NCBI GenBank assembly: GCA_028554755.1
Contig: JAPTOF010000024.1
Coordinates: 7,241,001-7,305,000, forward strand
Direction of reading: 5' to 3'
Origin: Cordia subcordata
Taxonomy: Eukaryota > Streptophyta > Magnoliopsida > Boraginales > Cordiaceae
Length of the DNA: 64,000 nucleotides
The position numbers and the translations under genes are program-made. Shown piece by piece: positions 58,051 to 64,000 of the stretch (within the stretch, counting starts at the first letter, position 1; each line of letters starts with the position of its first letter). The notes under the pieces are model-generated. The model was not told where the DNA came from and made no database searches. It saw nothing but the letters and a program-made list of their open reading frames with translations.

Positions 58051-58852
58051 AATCTCCATTTGCACTAGTGCTAGTTGACAACACAGTAGTATGTCGTATT
58101 ATAATATCTCATGCCCAGTGATCTAGTTGTGATTGTACATTGGCTTGGTAAGTTGATCTACTACATTATTAGATGAAGCTACTTTCTGCCATAATATCTT
58201 TACAGCCACATGTTCTTATTGTATTTATGGTAAATATTATAATAAAAATTGTCATATTTTTATTATGTCTATTCATTATCGCTTTAGTTTCATAATATTA
58301 TAACAATCAATAGTGAATGTTTTATTAACTTTAAGGATTTCAAATATTATTTAACTTTCTTGTAAGAAATTAGCAACTAGTCAAGTTATTTGGAATGGGA
58401 AAATACTTTATACTTTTAACTAGGTTACATTCTCATGATTTTTTGAAAATTAGTATTCATATGCTCAATTACAAAATTAAACATTGTAACTTTAACATAT
58501 AAAAGAAAATACTATTTGTTTAAGATATAAACATCTCTTAAAATTGTAACTATAATAATTACCTAATGTTCTTCACCTTAATGCTTCATATTGGATTCTT
58601 TTACTTCTATATGAATAACAACATCAAATAATAGCATTTTATTAATTACTGACAATAATATTTAATTTGTAATAAAATTAATTATGAAATTTAATAATAT
58701 CAAATTAATGACACCCATGTCGGGCAACATTCACTTCTCGAGACATATGTATTATCAGACACATTATATGAGTTTTTAATGTAATGTGCAAGATTATTGC
58801 TCACATATTAAGGCTTTGATTAGGGCAAATTTTTTCGTGTACCATCACTATT
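58051..58852. other. A+T-rich spacer
   Basis: No gene was recognised. The first 100 bp may be copia RNase H tail (minus); the rest is A/T-rich without clear structure. Confidence 0.45.
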
Positions 58853-59278
58853 ATGTACTTTTGGTATTATATTCCTATTAAAAAATCTACAAACTTATCT
58901 CTTTTTTCTCTCTCCTCCTCTTCTCTTTCTTCTATTCTTTCTAGATCTCATCCTGTTAAAAATCTACAAAACTTATATCTTTCTTCTCTCCTACTCCTTA
59001 TTCTTTCTCTTTTCTCTTTCTCGCTATTCATTCTATCTTCGCTGTCTTTTAAAAACCATTATAAACATGGGTTCGAAAACTCATATATTCTCATTGCCAT
59101 ACAAGGAGAGATTGACCAACTCATGTTGTATGTAAATATCAATGCAGAAGATGCGTCGTTGCTTCTAGCACCTTATTTTCTAGCAATTCACCAAATAGAT
59201 TTTTTGAATGTCAACAAGTTCTTCGGGGTTAGTAATATAACAAAAATTCTAAAGAGTAAGGGAGAGAAATTGCAATGA
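58853..59278 (+). other. Unrecognised 141-codon open frame
   Basis: The N-terminal half is translated from a pyrimidine-rich tract (58893-59045) and is therefore Ser/Leu-rich, resembling a membrane segment by composition alone. The C-terminal half (GFENSYILIAIQGEIDQLML, then VNINAEDASLLLAPYFLAIH) has more normal composition but I do not recognise it. It may be a remnant of an exon or chance. Confidence that it is a gene is low. Confidence 0.15.
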
Positions 59279-59435
59279 AGTTGATGATTTCTCGAGCTAA
59301 GTACATGCAAGATTGAATGTTATTGAATCATTGATAGATATGTGTGTGTATACAGGGAGAATTCCTCAAATAATCCCTATTGTTTACAAAAAATGTTAGT
59401 TTAGTCCTTATTATTTCAAAAGTGACCCAGTTAGT

Positions 59436-59534
59436 TGGAATAGGGGATAGCTCAAGTAGTTGAAATTATTTCCTTTGGCCCGACGTGAGGTCCTGGGGTC
59501 AATCCCATAGGATGGGGGGTTTAACGAAAAAAAG
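59436..59534 (+). mobile_element. tRNA-derived SINE with target duplication
   Basis: An A-box-like TAGCTCAAGTAG (59448-59459) and a B-box-like GGGTCAATCCC (59496-59506) have tRNA-like spacing, and the body ends in an A-rich tail (CGAAAAAAAG). The 18-bp AAAAGTGACCCAGTTAGT (59418-59435) and its near copy with one change (59535-59552) flank it as a target duplication. Confidence 0.78.
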
Positions 59535-59610
59535 AAAAGTGACCCATTTAGTCCTCATTGTTTGTAAAACAAGTCAATTTGGTCCCTATTGTTTCAAAAG
59601 TAACCCATTG

Positions 59611-59726
59611 AGTTTTTCTTTCTTTTTTTATTTATAAATCACCTACTCTTATGGGATTCCAATCTAGGACTTCACGCCTAGGGCAAATAGTCTCAACTGC
59701 TTGAACTATCTCCTAATCCTAATTCA
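59611..59726 (-). mobile_element. Second tRNA-derived SINE-like sequence, inverted
   Basis: The minus strand reads GATAGTTCAAGCAGTTGAGA and later AGATTGGAATCCC, then an A-rich tail (AAAAAAAGAAAG). It aligns with the copy at 59436-59534, including the phrase between the boxes. The target duplication is not clear. Confidence 0.65.
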
Positions 59727-60049
59727 TTGGGTCGTTAATATTTGCAAAAAATGACAATCTTCACCAAAAAATCAATTATCATCCTCATTAATTGGTCATA
59801 TGACCATCACGTGACTATTTTTAAGGCTAAAATGGGGATCAATTGGGTTAGTTTTTGCAAACATTAGGGATTAAATAGGTTACTTTTGAAACAATAGATT
59901 AAACAAATTTTCTTTCTGGCTCCAATTTTGTATAATCTCAATTACTAATTTGAAGTTGAAAAAAAAAAAGATTTCACTCAAATTGCATACTGAGCTCTTG
60001 ATATATATATGTCCTAGCACTAATAGTCTACGAAAGGAGGATAAAAGAC

Positions 60050-60560
60050 AAATCAATCAAAGACCCCACTCCTCTTAGTAAGGGAATGCAAAATTTTTTT
60101 CTTTCCTATTTTTCCATTTTGTTTTAAGGGTCTGTCGAAGAAAAAACAAACCCTAAAATAGTGAATTTTTTGAATATTAGATCTTTTATACTGACCTTAT
60201 CTTTATCACACCTATTTGTTTTCCAAGAAAATCACAGTAAAGTCAAAAAGAAAAGAGAGTTTAGAACTGAACTCCTTTCTTTTTCCATTTATTTTTTTAT
60301 TTTTGTTTGGGTTTGTAACTATGTAACTAATGGAAGTGGATGAGCAATCTGATGATACTTCATCAGATGATTGTACGAGGAAGGAATACATAAGGTAGGT
60401 TATAGAAAAAAAAAAGGGAAATGAATGATAAATAAAGGAATCTTGGATGGGGTTAGGAATTTAAGTTTGGATTCGGTATGGATAAAAAAACTTCCTATGT
60501 TATACTATTCAATTCTCGACAACGAATTGATTTGATAGCTCCGTGTATGAAAATGATACT
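60050..60560. other. Possible plastid-derived (NUPT-like) stretch
   Basis: Phrases such as GTGGATGAGCAATCTGATGA, CTTGGATGGGGTTAGGAATT and CAATTCTCGACAACGAATTG have the look of plastid intergenic DNA. I cannot name the plastid locus from memory with certainty. No intact gene is present. Confidence 0.35.
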
Positions 60561-60654
60561 TTTTGAATACATAAGGACCCAATACGTCACTTTTAAAATA
60601 ACAAGGACTAAATTAACCCTTTTTATAAATAATAAAGACTATATTTGTGGAACA

Positions 60655-60745
60655 TACATACATACATACATAAATACATACATACATACATACACATATA
60701 CATACATACATATATATATATATATATTTGTATATATGTATGTTT
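60655..60745. repeat. ACAT/TATA microsatellite
   Basis: Repeated CATA tetranucleotides pass into a TA dinucleotide run and then GTATGT units. This creates a short Tyr-rich chance reading frame in both strands. Confidence 0.95.
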
Positions 60746-61116
60746 GTGTGTAAATTAAGAAGATTATCTGTTGGTTAAGAATTTGTAATTTGAGTTGCTT
60801 GTTATATAGTTCAGAACATACCAAAGTTTAGACATACTCCTAGCTAATTGTTAACATATATTTCTATGTTATGGAACATTCAATTCTAGACTTGAGAATA
60901 TACTATTATTCTTTTGTTTAATTACTTTTTGACTTGAATATTTAGTTTTTTTTGTGAATATAAGCTTGTGAACTATCAATTATTATTTTATGAATACATA
61001 TTTGATTGCAAAAATTCAATTTTGAATTCGTGAAATTTTAGTAATTTTTTTTGAACATATAATTTATTACTTGCGAATATACAATTATTATTTTTTGGAC
61101 ATTTGAGTTTAGACTT

Positions 61117-61160
61117 ATGAATATATATACATATATATCTATATATATATATATATATTG
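61117..61160. repeat. TA dinucleotide repeat
   Basis: ATATATATACATATATATCT is followed by a longer ATATAT run. Confidence 0.9.
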
Positions 61161-61417
61161 TGAATGAACATCACGTACTTTTCATGCACTATTTAGTGTA
61201 TAATATTCAACTGCTACACCATGCTTGTGGTAAAGGGTATAAGTTCTCTTTGCTATGTGTTTTTAAGCTTAATGTGTAAGATTCAAGTTATTAATAACTA
61301 TTAATAATTTATAATAATTCAAACTATTTTATCATAGTTCCCATGCTTGCTTACATATAAAGGTTTTACCGGGTCTAACTATTAATATTTTAATTGACTC
61401 TAAAGCTTTTATAGAAG

Positions 61418-62473
61418 TGTTTACACCTAAAATCTGTGGTCAGTCGGCCTAATGGCCAAAGGGTGAGAAGTTAGAATGAAGGGAATTATGTCAAAAGACC
61501 ACAAGTAATCGATCGAGTGGTCGAAGCAAGACGATGAGAGTCTAGGGTCGGCATCATGACCTGCTTTGATTTCAAGGCCGAACTTCGGTTAGGGAAAAAT
61601 AAGGAAGTACGTGCTCAATTCAAATAAGGAAGACTAAGCTTGATAAAACATGCAGCACCGAAACAGAAGGGACGAAAGTGGAGCAAGGAACTCGGCTAGC
61701 TCTAACCAACCAGAGAACACCGGAGTCATCAGCTAAGCATGAAGATATTTTAGATGCATCAACTATGAAGGCTGGTTGAGACCAAGAAGGAAGGGGTTCA
61801 ACCACCGTGCATTAATCCTATATCTATCCCTTAGCCTCTTAGCTTTATAGCTCCATAGCTTAGTCTTATCCTTAGTTTTGATCATAACTTAGTTTTAGCA
61901 TAATGTTAGCTTAGTCATATCCCAAACACCACTGTAATTCACTTTACGATCTAGATTTTTCCTTTTCTACTGTAACTCAGTTTAAAATTTTGTTCTAATT
62001 AAGTTTATGGTCTTTCCGGCTTTAGCTGCAATTAGCTTTGTGGCTTGGCTCCCACTTTTTATCTGAGCTGTAATTAGGTTTAAGGCATGACTGATTCGTT
62101 GAAATCAAATTTGTGGTGTAATATAGTAAACCATTACTTCGTGTTCAATCTAGTTGTTTAAGGGTCCATCTTATTTTAGTTAGTTTCTCTAATTGCAAGG
62201 AAAGCTTGTTCTTTAGATTCATGGCGATTACTTTGTTCTTGCTTTGATTTCTGGTTTGACTTTTGTTTTGATTGAGCAACCCATATCTTATTCTTTACAA
62301 AGTTCCTGGACGGAATACAGAGTAGGGGATAAAGAACCCACAATTGTAAAATTGCTTGTGGAGACATCCAGATCGAAAAGGCATTATTGTAATATTTGCC
62401 CTTCATGCTCATAACGCATCTGGTCGAGGCTGTGGCCTCGAGTATGTGGCTTGGTGAAGGTTTTTCCAAGCAA
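61418..62473 (+). repeat. LTR of the third gypsy family
   Basis: It starts about TGTTTACACCTAAAATC and ends near TTTCCAAGCA, 8 bp before the PBS-like site. The ends are approximate. Confidence 0.65.
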
Positions 62474-63752
62474 ATAATTTTTGGCATGCCCAATGGGACC
62501 CAATTTCGATATAGGTCAGAATACTCGAAGCAAAAGATTACCCACAAGCATTCAAAAAGGGATCGGTCTGGTGGTTATCCCTTCTATATCTAATGAAGAT
62601 GTAAATATGGCCGATCCTTTGCACATGGAACATGTTACTGTCACCCTATCCCATCAAGCCGACGTCAAGGAGTACAGACACATGGTGTAGAGTCATCACG
62701 GTTTGAGTTGCCTGACCAGAGCCTGGCATGATTGCCGGAAGGTTTCTTGACCTTTATGCAAAGTGTTGTTGCCAGTACCGTAGTTGAAGTCAAAGACAAA
62801 ATAGTTGTAAGCGTGTTGGTGAAGTCTAATAAGATTATCATGAATGCTTTAGTGGTTCTAATTTACATATCGAAGCAAATTGCTAGGGGTTTAGACCATG
62901 GTGGAAAATCAAGGGTCTTTGTTGAAGCAATTAGCCTTGAATAATTGTTATTCTTAACAGAATAATGACGGAGCACACGAGGCCGTTTCTTAAGTTAAAC
63001 AGATAGCCTTACAAATGCAGAACCTTAGTAAGGGCATGTAACTCAACAACAAGACTCGTTTTCATGACATTGGCCATGCCATCGGCCAAAGGTCATAAAT
63101 GTGATGCGCCCATTAATGACCTAGCTAACGCAAGACATCGAGCAGAGGATATTTGGCTCGACTCGATCTATTGAAGGTGTTAGTGGAAGTCAGTAGCCTA
63201 ACCCTTAGGTCATAGCCAACCAATTAGAGCCGGTTCGACCATTGCCTAGGGATAATCCACTGTAAGCAGCAAGGCCTATGGAGTTTGGGCAAGTATGTGT
63301 GATTCCACGAGCTACTACCACGGATGGGTTTCGTGCTGAGTGTAATCTTGGTGCACCATCTGGATACCCCGCTATCGAAGCTGACAGGGCTTCTATTAGG
63401 CTCGAGTTGCCAGTTGCACCTCTAAATGTGCAACAACCTTGAGTTCGGTCAGGGTCCATGCCAGCCCCACCACAAGCAAGGGTATACCTAACTTGGGGGC
63501 ACCCAAGAGTCCAAGATTTATATAGAGCAATAGAAGCAAACTAGTATAGAGTAAATGAAGCAATACCACTACAATATATACCACCTCCGATTTAGACACT
63601 TGGGAGGCAGCAAGTACCATTGAACGAGTTTTAGACTTAAGTTGGTAGCCAGGTGCCACAGCAGGTAGCTCCTTATGTCAAACTAGGAGTTGTGCGTGAC
63701 ATGGTGGTTGAAATGCTACAAGAATGCCATGGGCCCAGGCACACGTTAACCC

Positions 63753-64000
63753 ATGGCCAACATATGTAGGCCGTACTCAGAGTGGGTTGGTTGTATCACG
63801 GAGTTCCCAAGAGGTTTTAAAGCTCCTAAATTTATGTTGTTCTTTGGAGAGGATAATCAATTAACTTTAGAGCATATCACAAGGTTTATGACCCAATGTA
63901 GAGAAGTCACAGGCAATGATTATCTTAAATTACACCTGTTTGGAAGTTCTCTAACGGGGATAGCTTTTCAGTGGTATGCAAAGTTGCGTCCAAACTTGAA
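63753..64000 (+). CDS. Gypsy gag, partial, continues past the window
   Basis: The open frame from an ATG at 63753 gives EWVGCITEFPRGFKAPKFML, EHITRFMTQCREV, YLKLHLFGSSLTGIAFQWYA and LRPNL at the edge, the conserved capsid part of plant gypsy gag. An in-frame TAA at 63747 shows that the original N-terminus is lost or frameshifted, so this is probably also a decayed copy. Confidence 0.8.
   Translation, partial: MANICRPYSEWVGCITEFPRGFKAPKFMLFFGEDNQLTLEHITRFMTQCREVTGNDYLKLHLFGSSLTGIAFQWYAKLRPNL

Larger units (their letters stand above)
59360..59910. repeat. Cluster of AGTCCCTATTGTTTCAAAAG-type repeats around the SINE pair
   Basis: The phrase occurs at about 59400 and 59580 in one orientation and, reversed, near 59850-59900 (TTAGGGATTAAATAGGTTAC, TTTTGAAACAATAG). 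This gives an inverted, foldback-like arrangement into which the SINEs are set. Confidence 0.6.
61418..64000 (+). mobile_element. Third gypsy family: LTR, PBS, leader and gag, running off the right edge
   Basis: The LTR (about 61418-62473) is followed by the PBS-like TGGCATGCCCAATGGGACC (62482-62500), a long degraded leader, and a gag segment that is still open at 64000. The LTR shares blocks with the fragment at 40230-40776. The leader type is known from plant Ty3/gypsy elements. Confidence 0.8.

Noticed and set aside
58853..59278. Small membrane protein gene
   Set aside because: The apparent membrane segment comes from a pyrimidine-rich low-complexity tract. There is no recognised family, and the frame may be chance. 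Kept only as a low-confidence open frame.
59448..59506. Functional tRNA gene
   Set aside because: A and B boxes are present but no cloverleaf with a proper acceptor stem can be drawn, and a target duplication plus an A-rich tail indicate a SINE.
60478..60824. Tyr/Ile-rich open frames on both strands
   Set aside because: They are translations of the CATA/TA microsatellite.
1..64000. CRISPR array, bacterial operon or phage-like defence system
   Set aside because: No regularly spaced identical repeats, ribosome-binding-site-led gene clusters or matching protein families are visible. All evidence is of plant nuclear DNA.

Overview
This is a nuclear window from a flowering plant, most likely a eudicot. 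The evidence is one spliced, intron-rich gene on the minus strand surrounded by plant-type LTR retrotransposons of both superfamilies, hAT/MITE-type sequences, a tRNA-derived SINE and A+T-rich spacers. There is no bacterial-style operon, CRISPR array or complete virus. The species cannot be fixed from sequence alone.

The only host gene I can reconstruct end to end is a type II (K+-insensitive) membrane H+-pyrophosphatase of the Arabidopsis AVP2/VHP2 class. Its coding region runs from 30149 down to 17773 in 14 coding exons. All exons join in frame, giving 800 residues plus a stop, which is close to the family length. The pyrophosphate-binding motif and the lysine typical of K+-independent pumps are present. 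One intron (intron 7) has a GC donor instead of GT. The two largest introns have been colonised by transposable elements: intron 2 holds a degraded chromovirus (25378-28332, antisense to the gene) and intron 7 holds several MITE-like sequences.

Left flank (1-16060), reading right: an Athila-like gypsy LTR (minus, cut by the window edge) sits against a decayed copia fragment (minus, 1654-3187). Next is a second decayed copia element (plus, 3188-9582) that contains an insertion of uncertain type and a solo LTR with a 5-bp target duplication. That copia reverse transcriptase is cut at 9583 by another Athila-like element (plus, 9583-16060; complete LTR, PBS, broken gag-pol). About 1.7 kb of spacer and probable 3' UTR then leads to the pyrophosphatase.

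Right flank (30150-64000): promoter region with a tandem duplication; A+T-rich spacer; a SIRE-type copia element (plus, about 32530-38015) carrying a solo LTR; the 3' end and LTR of an Athila-like element (38016-40145); an LTR fragment of a third gypsy family; a second SIRE copy in inverse orientation (40786-45700) with a plant-transposon-protein-like reading frame between pol and the 3' PPT; two minus-strand Athila-like elements (46295-54912), one with a hAT-type element in its LTR; copia remnants (54913-58050); a tRNA-derived SINE with an inverted relative near 59.5 kb; a possible plastid-derived stretch; simple repeats; and a third-family gypsy element whose gag runs off the right edge (61418-64000).

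Nearly every retroelement reading frame is broken by stops and frameshifts, so the elements look non-autonomous. Their nesting gives a relative order of events: copia and SIRE elements first, then Athila-like elements and solo LTRs, then the hAT-type element. I see no credible new multi-gene system. The points most worth checking are the GC-AG intron, the filled and empty insertion sites that occur in the same window, the inverted SINE pair, the palindromic U3 repeats of the Athila-like family, and the extra reading frame in the SIRE copy.
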